Shown: positions 42,147-51,447 of the stretch, piece by piece
How the letters are laid out: the number at the start of each line of letters is the position of its first letter
Position numbering within the stretch: position 1 is the first letter of the stretch
From: Hydrogenophaga palleronii_A
GTDB taxonomy: Bacteria > Pseudomonadota > Gammaproteobacteria > Burkholderiales > Burkholderiaceae_C
Reading direction: 5' to 3'
Assembly (NCBI RefSeq): GCF_031457455.1
Contig: NZ_JAVDWU010000001.1
Coordinates: 806,001-870,000, forward strand
DNA: 64,000 nucleotides
Notes under the pieces: generated by a model
Databases searched by the model: none
Told to the model about the DNA's origin: nothing
Seen by the model: the letters and a program-made list of their open reading frames with translations, nothing else
Position numbers and translations under genes: made by a program

Positions 42147-43292
42147 ATGAAGGTCAATCTGCTCGATCTTGACCTTGATGGCATGGCCGCTTTTTGCGAG
42201 CGGTTGGGTGAAAAGCGCTTTCGTTCCGTACAGCTGTTTCGCTGGATTCACCAAAAGGGCGCGCGCCAGTTTGATGAGATGAGCGATCTGGCGAAGTCGC
42301 TGCGTGAAAAGCTCCCCGCTGTGTGCCACATCAACGACCTGTCTGTGCTGTCACGGCAGGATTCGGTTGACGGCACCATCAAGTGGCTGTTTGACGTGGG
42401 CGGCGGCAATGCGGTCGAAACCGTGTTCATTCCAGAGGCAGATCGGGGTACGCTTTGCATCTCCTCGCAGGCAGGCTGCGCAGTGGGATGCCGCTTCTGC
42501 TCAACCGGTCATCAGGGGTTTTCGCGCAACCTCACGACCGGAGAAATACTGGCGCAGCTCTGGCATGCTGAGCACTTTCTTCGCAAACACCTTTCCTCCA
42601 GAGAGCGTGTGATCACCAACGTGGTCATGATGGGCATGGGCGAACCGCTGCAGAACCACGCGGCCCTTTTTCCTGCCCTTCGCGTCATGCTCGATGACCA
42701 CGGCTACGGCATGTCGCGCCGTCGGGTGACGGTGTCGACTTCGGGAGTGGTGCCCATGATGGACCGCCTGGCCAGTGAGTGCCCGGTGGCCCTGGCCGTC
42801 TCGTTGCATGCGCCCAATGACGCCTTGCGGGACTCGCTGGTCCCGCTCAATCGAAAATACCCGATTGCCGAATTGCTGGATGCCTGCCTGCGTTATCTGC
42901 CAGCAGCGCCCCGTGATTTCATTACGTTCGAATACTGCATGCTGGATGGCGTGAATGATCAGATCGAACACGCGCAGCAGCTCCTTGATCTGGTGCGAAC
43001 GCATCGGGGGAAGGGTGTGCCGTGCAAGATCAATCTGATACCGTTCAATCCTTTCCCGGATTCCGGCCTCAAGTGCTCACCGAAGCCGGTGGTGGCCCGG
43101 TTTGCACAGATTCTTGTTGATGCGGGCGTGGTAACCACCGTTCGCAAGACCCGCGGCGACGACATCGACGCCGCTTGCGGTCAGCTCGCGGGTGACGTTC
43201 TCGATCGGACCAATGCGAGTCAACGTCTGGCTCGGCTGCGCTCCGAGACGGGGCAACCCATTCGAATTGTTCACAGAGAAAGGCAGGCATGA
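42147..43292 (+). CDS. rlmN: Dual-specificity RNA methyltransferase RlmN
   Basis: A 381-residue radical-SAM enzyme that methylates C2 of adenosine 2503 in 23S rRNA and A37 in some tRNAs. The [4Fe-4S] cysteines are C111, C115 and C118 in CAVGCRFC. MGMGEPLQNH and the C-terminal DIDAACGQL, which holds the second catalytic cysteine, are family features. The ATG at 42147 lies nine bases after GGAG. It overlaps pilW by four bases (ATGA). Confidence 0.96.
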   Translation: MKVNLLDLDLDGMAAFCERLGEKRFRSVQLFRWIHQKGARQFDEMSDLAKSLREKLPAVCHINDLSVLSRQDSVDGTIKWLFDVGGGNAVETVFIPEADRGTLCISSQAGCAVGCRFCSTGHQGFSRNLTTGEILAQLWHAEHFLRKHLSSRERVITNVVMMGMGEPLQNHAALFPALRVMLDDHGYGMSRRRVTVSTSGVVPMMDRLASECPVALAVSLHAPNDALRDSLVPLNRKYPIAELLDACLRYLPAAPRDFITFEYCMLDGVNDQIEHAQQLLDLVRTHRGKGVPCKINLIPFNPFPDSGLKCSPKPVVARFAQILVDAGVVTTVRKTRGDDIDAACGQLAGDVLDRTNASQRLARLRSETGQPIRIVHRERQA

Positions 43293-44113
43293 ATCACCCG
43301 TTTCGCGTTCGTTCCATTTCCACAGGCGTTCGGTTGACCTTGCTGCTGTCTGCATCGCTGATCGTGCTCGGCTGCGCGCAGGCACCGCTGGACAAGGGCG
43401 GGAGCGAGGTCGGGCCTGTGACCGAATCGGACGAGCCTGAGACGCGAAAGCGCGCCCGCATACGCCTTGAGCTTGCATCCAATTATTTTGAGCAGGGCCA
43501 GACCAATGTGGCACTGGACGAGATCAAACAATCGATTGCCGCAGATCCCACCTATACAAAGGCGTACGTACTCAGGGGCCTGGTGTTCATGCAGATGAAC
43601 GAGAACCGTCTTGCTGAGGAGAGTTTTCAACGGGCCATCCAGCTCAACCCCCGCGATCCGGACGCCTTGCACAACTATGGGTGGTTTGTCTGCCAACAAG
43701 GCAAGCACGCGCAGGCCATCGATCTCTTTTCCAGGGCCTTGGCCAGCCCGGTTTATGGCGGGCAGGCCAAAACGCTCAGGGCCAAAGGCGTGTGCGAGAT
43801 CCGTATGGGGCAGCTTGCCGAGGCGGAGGGCAGCCTTTCACGGTCTTATGAACTAGACCCTGCTGATCCATTCACTGCATACAACCTGGCGACCCTGCTG
43901 TTTCGCCGGGGAGAAGACACGAGGGCTCAGTTCATCATTCGTCGCTTGAACAATACCGAACTCGCCAACGCTGAAACCCTGTGGCTCGGTATCAAGGTGG
44001 AGCGGCGACTGCGCAACACAGCGGCCATGGAGCAGCTTGCCCAGCAACTGAGTCGCCGATTTGCTCAGTCACCTCAGTGGGGCTTCTACCAACGAGGGGC
44101 CTTCAATGAGTGA
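43289..44113 (+). CDS. pilW: Type IV pilus biogenesis/stability lipoprotein PilW (PilF-like)
   Basis: A 274-residue lipoprotein. The signal peptide ends in a lipobox VLGC with the lipidated cysteine at C29. About six TPR repeats follow (RARIRLELASNYFEQGQTNVAL; NPRDPDALHNYGWFVCQQG). In Neisseria and Pseudomonas this protein helps the secretin PilQ to form multimers. No other pilus genes are here; the location between rlmN and rodZ is the conserved one. It starts inside the rlmN stop (ATGA) and overlaps rodZ by eight bases, so the three are translated in a coupled way. Confidence 0.92.
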   Translation: MNHPFRVRSISTGVRLTLLLSASLIVLGCAQAPLDKGGSEVGPVTESDEPETRKRARIRLELASNYFEQGQTNVALDEIKQSIAADPTYTKAYVLRGLVFMQMNENRLAEESFQRAIQLNPRDPDALHNYGWFVCQQGKHAQAIDLFSRALASPVYGGQAKTLRAKGVCEIRMGQLAEAEGSLSRSYELDPADPFTAYNLATLLFRRGEDTRAQFIIRRLNNTELANAETLWLGIKVERRLRNTAAMEQLAQQLSRRFAQSPQWGFYQRGAFNE

Positions 44114-45065
44114 AGATGGACTGGACGCATCCAGTGTGTCGAACGGCCCCTCGGACGAGCCCCATGTGCCCCTCCACCTGCTCAGACAGGCGCGCGAGGC
44201 GATGGGTCTCCACATTGCTGCGCTGGCGGCAGCGCTGAAGGTGCCGGTTCGAAAGCTGGAAGCGCTGGAAGCGGGGCGGTATGAAGAATTGCCCGACCTC
44301 ACATTCGCCCGTGCACTGGCTTCGAGCGCATGCCGACAGCTCAAGATCGATCCGGGCCCGATCCTGGAACAGATTCCCATGGGCCGGCAGCCTGTTTTGG
44401 GGCAGCCGGGAAACGCCATCAACGCGCCGTTCAAGGCATCGTTCCCGGGCGCATCGTCAAGTCAGTCGTCGTGGTTTTTCCGGCCCTCGGTGCTGATAGC
44501 TACCTTCTTGCTCGTGGCCGCGCTGGTGCTTCTTGTCCTGCCAGAGGTGGTGCAGTTGCCGTCTCTAGGGTCGGCTCCGGCCTCTTCGACAGACGAGTCG
44601 GGTCAATCCATCGAACCCGTGCAACTGGGCTCATCCATTCCCGAAGAAGGGGCGACCGATCCGGCTGGAGCGTTGCCTCCTGGCGGCGAAGTCGGAGCGG
44701 GCGTCGGCTCGACACCGGCCGACCCGCTGGCGGCTGACACCGTTCCAGACGGAACCACGCCCACGCCTCAAGGCGCGGGTGTTGCTGCGAGCGAAGCTGC
44801 CAAACCGGCTGAGGCGCCTTCGAATGCCAACGCGTTGCTGCGCATCGCTGCGGTGGGTGAGTCATGGGTGGAGGTCACCAATGGTGCGGGTACGGTGGTG
44901 GCTCAGCGCGTGCTCAAAGAGGGCGATGTCATCGAATTTTCATCGGCACCGCCTTACAAAGTGATTCTGGGGCGGGCCGAAGCCGCGCGGGTGCTGGTTC
45001 GCGGGCAAACGCTGGATGTGATGCCCTACGCACGAAACAGTGTGGCCCGTTTCGAGGTGAAGTGA
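44106..45065 (+). CDS. rodZ: RodZ-like cytoskeletal helix-turn-helix membrane protein
   Basis: A 319-residue protein. The N-terminal helix-turn-helix (about 22-85; LLRQAREAMGLHIAALAAALKV, LEALEAGRYEELPD) binds MreB in E. coli RodZ. One membrane helix lies at about 130-152. A long Pro/Ala/Ser/Glu-rich periplasmic linker leads to a C-terminal domain (about 255-319; WVEVTNGAGTVV). It supports rod shape through MreB. It overlaps the end of pilW by eight bases, and ispG follows five bases later. Confidence 0.9.
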   Translation: MSEDGLDASSVSNGPSDEPHVPLHLLRQAREAMGLHIAALAAALKVPVRKLEALEAGRYEELPDLTFARALASSACRQLKIDPGPILEQIPMGRQPVLGQPGNAINAPFKASFPGASSSQSSWFFRPSVLIATFLLVAALVLLVLPEVVQLPSLGSAPASSTDESGQSIEPVQLGSSIPEEGATDPAGALPPGGEVGAGVGSTPADPLAADTVPDGTTPTPQGAGVAASEAAKPAEAPSNANALLRIAAVGESWVEVTNGAGTVVAQRVLKEGDVIEFSSAPPYKVILGRAEAARVLVRGQTLDVMPYARNSVARFEVK

Positions 45066-45070
45066 TCAAC

Positions 45071-46363
45071 ATGACCGAGCTCCACGCTTCAACAGCCATG
45101 CCTGCCGAGCTAGATCAGCCCATTGCATTGGGTGTGGCCCAGGTCCGCAAGACCCGTCAGGGCGTGGTCGCCTGGGGGGACCATCGTGTGACGGTGGGAG
45201 GTGGCGCGCCTGTGCGTGTCCAGGCGATGACCAACACCGACACCGCAGACGCGATCGGCACCGCCATACAGGTCAAAGAGCTTGCTCTGGCTGGTTCGGA
45301 GCTGGTTCGTATCACCGTCAACAACGACGAAGCCGCCAAGGCTGTGCCCTACATCCGCGAGCAACTGGACCGGATGGGGGTCACGGTGCCGCTTATCGGG
45401 GACTTTCACTACAACGGGCACCGGCTGCTCAGCGACCATCCGGCATGCGCTGAAGCCCTTTCCAAGTACCGCATCAACCCAGGCAATGTGGGGCGTGGCG
45501 ACAAAGGCGATCGCCAATTTGGCCAGATGGTGGAACTGGCCGCGAAGTACGACAAGGCGATCCGCATCGGGGTGAACTGGGGCAGCCTGGATCAGGACCT
45601 GCTCGCCCGGTTGATGGACCAGAACGCCCAACGTGCGCGCCCCTGGGAAGCCAGGCAGGTGATGTACGAAGCGTTGATCACCTCCGCGCTGGAGTCGGCT
45701 GCAAAGGCCGAGGAGATTGGTCTGAACGGCAACAACATCATGTTGTCGTGCAAAGTGAGCAATGTCCAGGATCTGGTCGCTGTTTACCAGGCATTGGCCC
45801 AGCGTTGCGACCATGCCTTGCATCTGGGCCTGACCGAAGCCGGCATGGGGACCAAAGGTGCGGTGGCATCGGCAGCGGCCCTGTCGGTGCTGCTGCAGCA
45901 GGGCATTGGTGACACCATCCGCGTGTCGCTCACGCCTCAGCCAGGCGAATCCCGCACGCAGGAGGTTTTGATTGCCCTGGAAATTCTTCAGGCGCTGGGC
46001 CTCAGGGCGTTTGTGCCCAGTGTCACGGCTTGCCCGGGCTGTGGTCGCACCACCAGCACCACCTTTCAGGAACTTGCTAAGCAGATCGACGACTACCTTC
46101 GTGGATCCATGCCGCAGTGGCGCGAGCGTTATCCCGGTGTGGAGAACCTCAAGGTGGCTGTGATGGGCTGCATCGTCAATGGACCTGGCGAAAGCAAACA
46201 TGCGGATCTCGGCATCAGCCTGCCCGGTACTGGAGAGGCGCCTTCTGCGCCGGTCTACATCGATGGCGAAAAGGCCATGACCCTGCGAGGCGACGCGATC
46301 GCGCACGATTTCCAGCAGATTGTTGAAAACTACATCGAGAAAAGGTTTGGTGTGGAGGCCTGA
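45071..46363 (+). CDS. ispG: 4-hydroxy-3-methylbut-2-enyl diphosphate synthase
   Basis: A 430-residue iron-sulfur enzyme of the MEP isoprenoid pathway that forms HMBPP from MEcPP. A TIM-barrel half with VRVQAMTNTDTAD precedes the [4Fe-4S] half; its cysteines are in ACPGCGRTT and MGCIVNGPGES. A family insert lies between the two. The ATG at 45071 lies five bases after rodZ. The rodZ-ispG-hisS order is typical of proteobacteria. Isoprenoid supply is needed for the lipid II carrier, which fits its cell-shape neighbours. Confidence 0.96.
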   Translation: MTELHASTAMPAELDQPIALGVAQVRKTRQGVVAWGDHRVTVGGGAPVRVQAMTNTDTADAIGTAIQVKELALAGSELVRITVNNDEAAKAVPYIREQLDRMGVTVPLIGDFHYNGHRLLSDHPACAEALSKYRINPGNVGRGDKGDRQFGQMVELAAKYDKAIRIGVNWGSLDQDLLARLMDQNAQRARPWEARQVMYEALITSALESAAKAEEIGLNGNNIMLSCKVSNVQDLVAVYQALAQRCDHALHLGLTEAGMGTKGAVASAAALSVLLQQGIGDTIRVSLTPQPGESRTQEVLIALEILQALGLRAFVPSVTACPGCGRTTSTTFQELAKQIDDYLRGSMPQWRERYPGVENLKVAVMGCIVNGPGESKHADLGISLPGTGEAPSAPVYIDGEKAMTLRGDAIAHDFQQIVENYIEKRFGVEA

Positions 46364-46417
46364 GCCCTGAACTGGGCGTTGCCCGGCGAAATCAGTTCGC
46401 GCACAGCCAGCAAAAAA

Positions 46418-47728
46418 ATGGCAGAGAAAATCAGTGCCGTCAAAGGCATGAACGACATTGCACCTCCTGTGTCTGCGCACTGGGAGTGGCTGGAAGAGCA
46501 ACTCCGCAGCCTGATGCAACGCTATGGGTACCGCAATCTGCGGACACCCATTGTGGAACCGACCGCCCTGTTCGTGCGCGGCCTGGGGCAGGTGACCGAC
46601 ATCGTCGAGAAGGAGATGTACTCATTCGAGGACCGGCTCAATGGTGAACAGCTGACCCTTCGCCCTGAAAACACGGCGGGCGTGGTGCGTGCGGCGATAG
46701 AGCAATCGCTGACCTATGACGGGGGCAAGCGCCTCTATTACATGGGCCCGATGTTTCGTCACGAGCGTCCCCAAAGAGGTCGCTACCGCCAGTTTCACCA
46801 GTTTGGCGCCGAGGCACTGGGTTTTGCCGGGCCTGACGTGGATGCCGAGCTGATCGTGCTGGCCTGTGACCTCTGGGCAGCACTGGGTTTGAGCGGCATC
46901 TCCCTGGAAATCAACAGTCTCGGGCAGCCCCCTGAGCGCCAGGCCCACCGGGCGGCGCTGATCGCCTACCTGGAGGCGCATGCGGAGCTGCTCGACGAGG
47001 ACGCCAGGCGCCGGCTCCACACCAACCCGCTTCGCATTCTGGACACCAAGAACCCGCTCATGCAGGATCTGGTGAACCAGGCCCCTCGGCTGATGGACCA
47101 CCTGGGCCAGGAATCCTTGGATCATTTCCATCGGTTGCGGACCTTGCTCGACGCCCATGGCATCGAGTACACAATCAACCCGCGCCTGGTGCGAGGGATG
47201 GACTACTACAACCTCTCGGTATTTGAGTTCGTCACCACCCAGCTGGGTTCGCAGGGCACGGTGTGTGCCGGCGGTCGCTACGACGGCCTGTTTGAACAGA
47301 TCGGCGGGAAGTCGGTCCCGGCGGTGGGCTGGGCGTTGGGCATGGAGCGCATTCTTGAGCTGCTCAAGGAACAGAACAAGCTGCCAGAGCAGCCCGTGCC
47401 GGATGCTTACGCGGTGGTGCAGAATGCCAGCAGTCTCAGCCAGGTCATGCCTGTGTTGCGTACCCTGCGACTGGCGGGCGTGAATGTACAGATGCATGCC
47501 GGCGGACCGGAGGGCATGGGCAGCATGAAGTCCCAGTTCAAAAAGGCGGATGCCAGCGGTGCTCGCTTTGCGCTGATTTTTGGGCAAGCCGAACTTGAAA
47601 AGGGCGCGGTCGCCATCAAACCGTTGAGAGGGCCTCGGAATGACGCTGACGTGGGTGCGCCTGCCCAGCAGTTGTTGAAGCCGCTGGCTGAAGCGGCGCA
47701 TTGGGCAAGCATCTTCCGGTTGCCTTGA
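46418..47728 (+). CDS. hisS: Histidyl-tRNA synthetase
   Basis: A 436-residue class II synthetase. KGMNDIAPP opens the protein; motif 2 is FRHERPQRGRYRQFHQFG. The histidine-specific motifs LVRGMDYYN and GGRYDGL distinguish it from the HisZ paralogue at 55 kb, which lacks synthetase activity. The C-terminal anticodon-binding domain covers about residues 335-436. The ATG at 46418 follows a run of A (AAAAAAATG) with little Shine-Dalgarno character. It follows ispG by 54 bases. Confidence 0.97.
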   Translation: MAEKISAVKGMNDIAPPVSAHWEWLEEQLRSLMQRYGYRNLRTPIVEPTALFVRGLGQVTDIVEKEMYSFEDRLNGEQLTLRPENTAGVVRAAIEQSLTYDGGKRLYYMGPMFRHERPQRGRYRQFHQFGAEALGFAGPDVDAELIVLACDLWAALGLSGISLEINSLGQPPERQAHRAALIAYLEAHAELLDEDARRRLHTNPLRILDTKNPLMQDLVNQAPRLMDHLGQESLDHFHRLRTLLDAHGIEYTINPRLVRGMDYYNLSVFEFVTTQLGSQGTVCAGGRYDGLFEQIGGKSVPAVGWALGMERILELLKEQNKLPEQPVPDAYAVVQNASSLSQVMPVLRTLRLAGVNVQMHAGGPEGMGSMKSQFKKADASGARFALIFGQAELEKGAVAIKPLRGPRNDADVGAPAQQLLKPLAEAAHWASIFRLP

Positions 47729-47836
47729 GGCTGCCCCTGCGGCGGCGTACCTCGGGGGATGCAGGAGCAAGCTTTCCCTCCTCGCCTTGCACAGACGGCA
47801 CCCCCCTACAATCACCGACTTCCATCGGAAATTCAA

Positions 47837-48505
47837 ATGGCCAAACACCTCGACCTCGAAGAACAGGAACAACTCGACCAGATCAAGCATTTCTGGGCGC
47901 AGTATGGCAACGCCATCACCTGGGCACTGATCGCCGTACTGGGTTCGTTTGCTGCCTGGAATGGGTGGAACTACTGGCAAACCAACCAGGCCATCAAGGC
48001 TGCGGCACTCTACGACGAAGTCCAGAGCGCCGCCCAGGCTGCAGATGTGGATCGAATCAAGCGGGCGCTGGGGGACATGCAGGCAGGCTATGCCAAGACC
48101 AGCTATGCGGGTCAGTCTGCACTTCTAGCCGCTCGCGCACTCCATACAGCTGGCCAGAAGGACGCAGCACGTGAAGCGCTGGAGTGGACCGTCAACAATG
48201 GCACCGATCCCGGGTACCAGGCCGTTGCACGTCTGCGTCTGGCCAGTCTCGCGTTGGACGCAGGAGATTTCGACGCGGCCATGGGGTGGGTCAACACCTC
48301 ACTGCCACCTGCATTCGAGCCACTGGCAGCAGATCGTCGCGGCGATGTGCTGAAGGCGCAGGGCAAGGTCGAAGAGGCGACCGCGCAATACCGGGCTGCC
48401 TGGCAGTCCATGCCCGACACGACGGAATACCGGCGCCTGATCGAGGTCAAGCTCGCTTCACTGGGCGTGGACGTTCTTACCCAGTCAACGGGTGTGACCC
48501 GTTGA
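47837..48505 (+). CDS. YfgM-family TPR membrane protein
   Basis: A 222-residue protein with a short cytoplasmic N-terminus (MAKHLDLEEQEQLDQIKHFW), one membrane helix (about 25-45) and a TPR-like periplasmic domain. E. coli YfgM associates with SecYEG and PpiD, and links protein export to folding. In E. coli the order hisS-yfgM-bamB-der is the same as here. The ATG at 47837 begins the conserved part; the frame is open 26 codons upstream without support. Confidence 0.92.
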   Translation: MAKHLDLEEQEQLDQIKHFWAQYGNAITWALIAVLGSFAAWNGWNYWQTNQAIKAAALYDEVQSAAQAADVDRIKRALGDMQAGYAKTSYAGQSALLAARALHTAGQKDAAREALEWTVNNGTDPGYQAVARLRLASLALDAGDFDAAMGWVNTSLPPAFEPLAADRRGDVLKAQGKVEEATAQYRAAWQSMPDTTEYRRLIEVKLASLGVDVLTQSTGVTR

Positions 48506-48522
48506 GCATAGAAAGCAAAGTC

Positions 48523-49665
48523 GTGGTCCACACTCAAAAAGAGCGTTCAAAGTTCCTCCAGCGGTGTCTGATGGTGGGCGGTGCGGCCATCCTTGTGGCT
48601 TGTTCGTCCGGGCCGGATAAACCCAAACCCGAACCACTTCCACCGGTGGCCGCCTTGATAGGCGTCCAGCAGGCTTGGAGTGCCCAAGTGGGAGACTCGG
48701 CGGCATCTCTTTCGCCTTTTTCAGTCGCCGGTCGTGTGTATGTGGCATCGTTTGCCGGCACGGTCGCGGCATTGGACGCGGACACCGGCCAAGATGTCTG
48801 GAGGATCAACCTCGGCACATCGATCGCTGCCGGGGTCGGTTCCGACGGTGAAACCGCTGCCGTCGTCACCCGAGGCAATGAACTGGTAGCGATCACGGGC
48901 GGCAAGGAAGCATGGCGCGTGCGCTTGTCTGCCCGCACCTTCACCGCGCCGTTGGTGGCAGGAAAGAGGGTGTTCGTGCTGATGGCCGATCGGACGGTGT
49001 CGGCTTTTGACGGACAAACCGGTGCGAGGTTGTGGAGCCAGTCCCGCACCGCCGAGCCCCTGGTTCTCAGTCAGGGGGGTGTTTTGCTGGCGGTCGGGGA
49101 CACCCTGGTTGCCGGTTTGTCGGGTCGTCTGGTGGGCTTGAATCCGCTCAACGGTTCCGTTCGTTGGGAGGCGCCTGTTGGCAGCTCCCGCGGCACCAAC
49201 GAAGTTGAACGTCTCGTGGACCTGGTAGGCCCTGCCAGTCGGGTGGGCGGCAGTGTTTGCGTTCGGGCCTACAGTGCCGCTGTCGGATGTGTCGACACCT
49301 CGAGCGGTGTGTCATCCTGGGTCCGTCCGGCACAGGGCATTGTGGGTGTTCACGGTGACGCAAGCCACGTTTTCGGTGTCGAGACGAACGGCAGGGTCCA
49401 AGCCTGGAAGCGAAGCTCCGGCGAGCCTGCGTGGCATACCGACCGCCTGCTCCATCGAAGTCTGGGTGCCCCTTTGGCGGTGGGGCGCGTGGTCGTCATT
49501 GGAGACAGCCTTGGGACGGTGCATGTGCTCTCCCGGGAAGACGGCAGTGAAATGAACAGACTTTCAACCGACGGCTCCCCGGTGCTGATGGCTCCGATAA
49601 TGGCCAACAATGTCCTTGTGGTCCAGACACGCAAGGGCGGTGTCTATGCCTGGCGGCCGCAATAG
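48523..49665 (+). CDS. bamB: Outer-membrane assembly lipoprotein BamB
   Basis: A 380-residue (from GTG at 48523) PQQ-type beta-propeller lipoprotein of the BAM complex. The lipobox LVAC puts the lipidated cysteine at C27. Repeats such as GTVAALDADTGQDVWR, RTVSAFDGQTGARLW and GTVHVLSREDGSEM are blades of the eight-bladed propeller. An alternative TTG at 48502 would overlap the yfgM stop codon by four bases and couple translation. Neither start has a strong Shine-Dalgarno. With BamD at 37 kb, two BAM lipoproteins are in this window. Confidence 0.94.
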   Translation: MVHTQKERSKFLQRCLMVGGAAILVACSSGPDKPKPEPLPPVAALIGVQQAWSAQVGDSAASLSPFSVAGRVYVASFAGTVAALDADTGQDVWRINLGTSIAAGVGSDGETAAVVTRGNELVAITGGKEAWRVRLSARTFTAPLVAGKRVFVLMADRTVSAFDGQTGARLWSQSRTAEPLVLSQGGVLLAVGDTLVAGLSGRLVGLNPLNGSVRWEAPVGSSRGTNEVERLVDLVGPASRVGGSVCVRAYSAAVGCVDTSSGVSSWVRPAQGIVGVHGDASHVFGVETNGRVQAWKRSSGEPAWHTDRLLHRSLGAPLAVGRVVVIGDSLGTVHVLSREDGSEMNRLSTDGSPVLMAPIMANNVLVVQTRKGGVYAWRPQ

Positions 49666-49716
49666 CGTGCCTTGCAGGTCGTCCACTTTTGCGGTCCTGA
49701 ACGAAAGCTGTTTTCC

Positions 49717-51051
49717 TTGAAACCCGTCATCGCCCTGGTGGGCCGCCCCAATGTGGGCAAGTCCACCCTGTTCAATCGCCTGACGAGTTCGCGCGATGCC
49801 ATCGTGGCCGATTTTGCCGGACTCACCCGCGATCGACACTATGGCAACGGTCGCCTGGGCTCGCGCGAATACATCGTGATCGACACCGGTGGCTTCGAGC
49901 CTGACGCCAGCGAGGGCATCTACAAGGAAATGGCCAAGCAAACGCGTCAGGCGGTGGCCGAGTCGGATGTGGTGATCTTCGTCGTGGATGCCCGGGCGGG
50001 CATCAGCGCGCAAGACCACGAGATTGCGCAATATTTGCGAAAACTCGGCAAGCCGAGCGTGCTGGTGGCCAACAAGGCGGAGGGCATGACCCAGGGCCTT
50101 CAATTGGTCGAGTTCTTTGAGCTGGGTCTGGGCGAGGTGCTGCCGGTCTCTGGTGCGCACGGACAGGGCGTGCGTTCCATGCTTGAAACAGCACTGGAGC
50201 GCATTCCCGGCCTGCCGCCAGAGGACGAAGAGGCGCCGGAGCCAGAGCCCGGCGTGATTCGCCTGGCTGTGGCGGGTCGACCCAATGTGGGCAAATCGAC
50301 CTTGATCAATGCCTGGCTGGGCGAGGAGCGTCTTGTCGCCTTTGACCTTCCGGGGACGACCCGCGACGCGATTTCGGTGCCCTTTGAGCGATCAGGCCAG
50401 AAATACGAGCTGATCGACACCGCAGGCATTCGACGCAAAGGCCGGGTGTTTGAAGCCATCGAAAAGTTCTCGGTGGTCAAGACATTGCAGGCCATCGAAA
50501 ATGCACATGTGGTGCTGCTCCTGCTGGATGCGACGCAGGGAGTGACTGATCAGGATGCCCACATCGCCGGTTACATCCTCGAAAGCGGCAGGGCGGTGGT
50601 GCTCGCCATCAACAAATGGGATGCGGTAGACGCCTATCAGCGCGAACAGATTGAACGCCAGATCGAGACGAGGCTGGCTTTTCTGAAATTCGCGTCGCTG
50701 CATTTGATTTCTGCACAAAAACGGCAGGGACTGGGCCCGGTGTGGAAATCCATCACGCAGGCGCACGCTTCTGCCATGCGAAAAATGACCACCCCGGTCT
50801 TGACGCGTCTGTTGATGGAGGCAGTTGCTTTCCAGGCGCCACAGCGATCCGGCATGTTCCGGCCCAAAATGCGCTATGCCCACCAGGGTGGAATGAACCC
50901 GCCAGTGATCGTGATTCATGGCAATTCGCTCGAAAACGTACCTGACGCCTACAAACGATTCCTTGAGGGGCGTTTTCGCAAGGCGTTTGATCTGGTCGGC
51001 ACGCCATTGCGCATTGAATTCAAGACTTCCACCAACCCTTACAAGGAATAG
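49717..51051 (+). CDS. der: Ribosome-assembly GTPase Der (EngA)
   Basis: A 444-residue protein with two tandem GTPase domains and a KH-like C-terminal domain; it acts in 50S ribosome assembly. Both domains carry GRPNVGKST (about residues 8-16 and 187-195), each with its own DTGG/DTAG and NK-D motifs. I start at TTG (49717), which yields the universal MKPVIALVGRPNVGK beginning; the frame runs 15 codons further upstream without family similarity. It follows bamB by 51 bases, as in E. coli. Confidence 0.96.
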   Translation: MKPVIALVGRPNVGKSTLFNRLTSSRDAIVADFAGLTRDRHYGNGRLGSREYIVIDTGGFEPDASEGIYKEMAKQTRQAVAESDVVIFVVDARAGISAQDHEIAQYLRKLGKPSVLVANKAEGMTQGLQLVEFFELGLGEVLPVSGAHGQGVRSMLETALERIPGLPPEDEEAPEPEPGVIRLAVAGRPNVGKSTLINAWLGEERLVAFDLPGTTRDAISVPFERSGQKYELIDTAGIRRKGRVFEAIEKFSVVKTLQAIENAHVVLLLLDATQGVTDQDAHIAGYILESGRAVVLAINKWDAVDAYQREQIERQIETRLAFLKFASLHLISAQKRQGLGPVWKSITQAHASAMRKMTTPVLTRLLMEAVAFQAPQRSGMFRPKMRYAHQGGMNPPVIVIHGNSLENVPDAYKRFLEGRFRKAFDLVGTPLRIEFKTSTNPYKE

Positions 51052-51128
51052 CCTCCAACGGGCACCACACGGACGGTGGTGTGGTAAGGTCTAACCCTTA
51101 ACAAAACTCTCTGAACACGGAGCATATC

Positions 51129-51380
51129 GTGAGCAACAACAAAGGCCAACTCTTGCAAGACCCTTTCCTTAACCAGCTGAGGCGCGAGCACGTTCCCGTG
51201 TCGATCTATCTGGTCAATGGCATCAAGCTGCAGGGTCAGATTGAGTCGTTTGACCAGTATGTGGTGCTGCTTCGGAACACGGTGACACAAATGGTGTACA
51301 AGCATGCCATTTCCACCATCGTGCCAGGGCGGCCGATGCAGTTCTCTGCAGCGCCTGCGGACGAAGCACCCGCTGCTTGA
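51129..51380 (+). CDS. hfq: RNA chaperone Hfq
   Basis: An 83-residue Sm-like protein that forms hexamers, pairs small RNAs with mRNAs and binds poly(A). The Sm1 motif is in NGIKLQGQIESFDQYVVLL and the Sm2 motif in YKHAISTIVP. The start is GTG at 51129, preceded by CGGAGC about seven bases upstream. A short ACCACAC/GTGTGGT inverted repeat (51064-51085) lies in the gap after der without a U-tract. hflX follows, as in many proteobacteria. Confidence 0.97.
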   Translation: MSNNKGQLLQDPFLNQLRREHVPVSIYLVNGIKLQGQIESFDQYVVLLRNTVTQMVYKHAISTIVPGRPMQFSAAPADEAPAA

Positions 51381-51447
51381 TACCGATTCCGACGCCCGCC
51401 GGTTCTGACGCCGGCGTATCGGTCACCTTGGCGGCTCTTGGACCGAC

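Noticed and set aside
49741..50301. Repeated GRPNVGKST sequence at two places as a DNA repeat
   Set aside because: It is the normal internal duplication of two GTPase domains within Der, not a mobile or tandem repeat.
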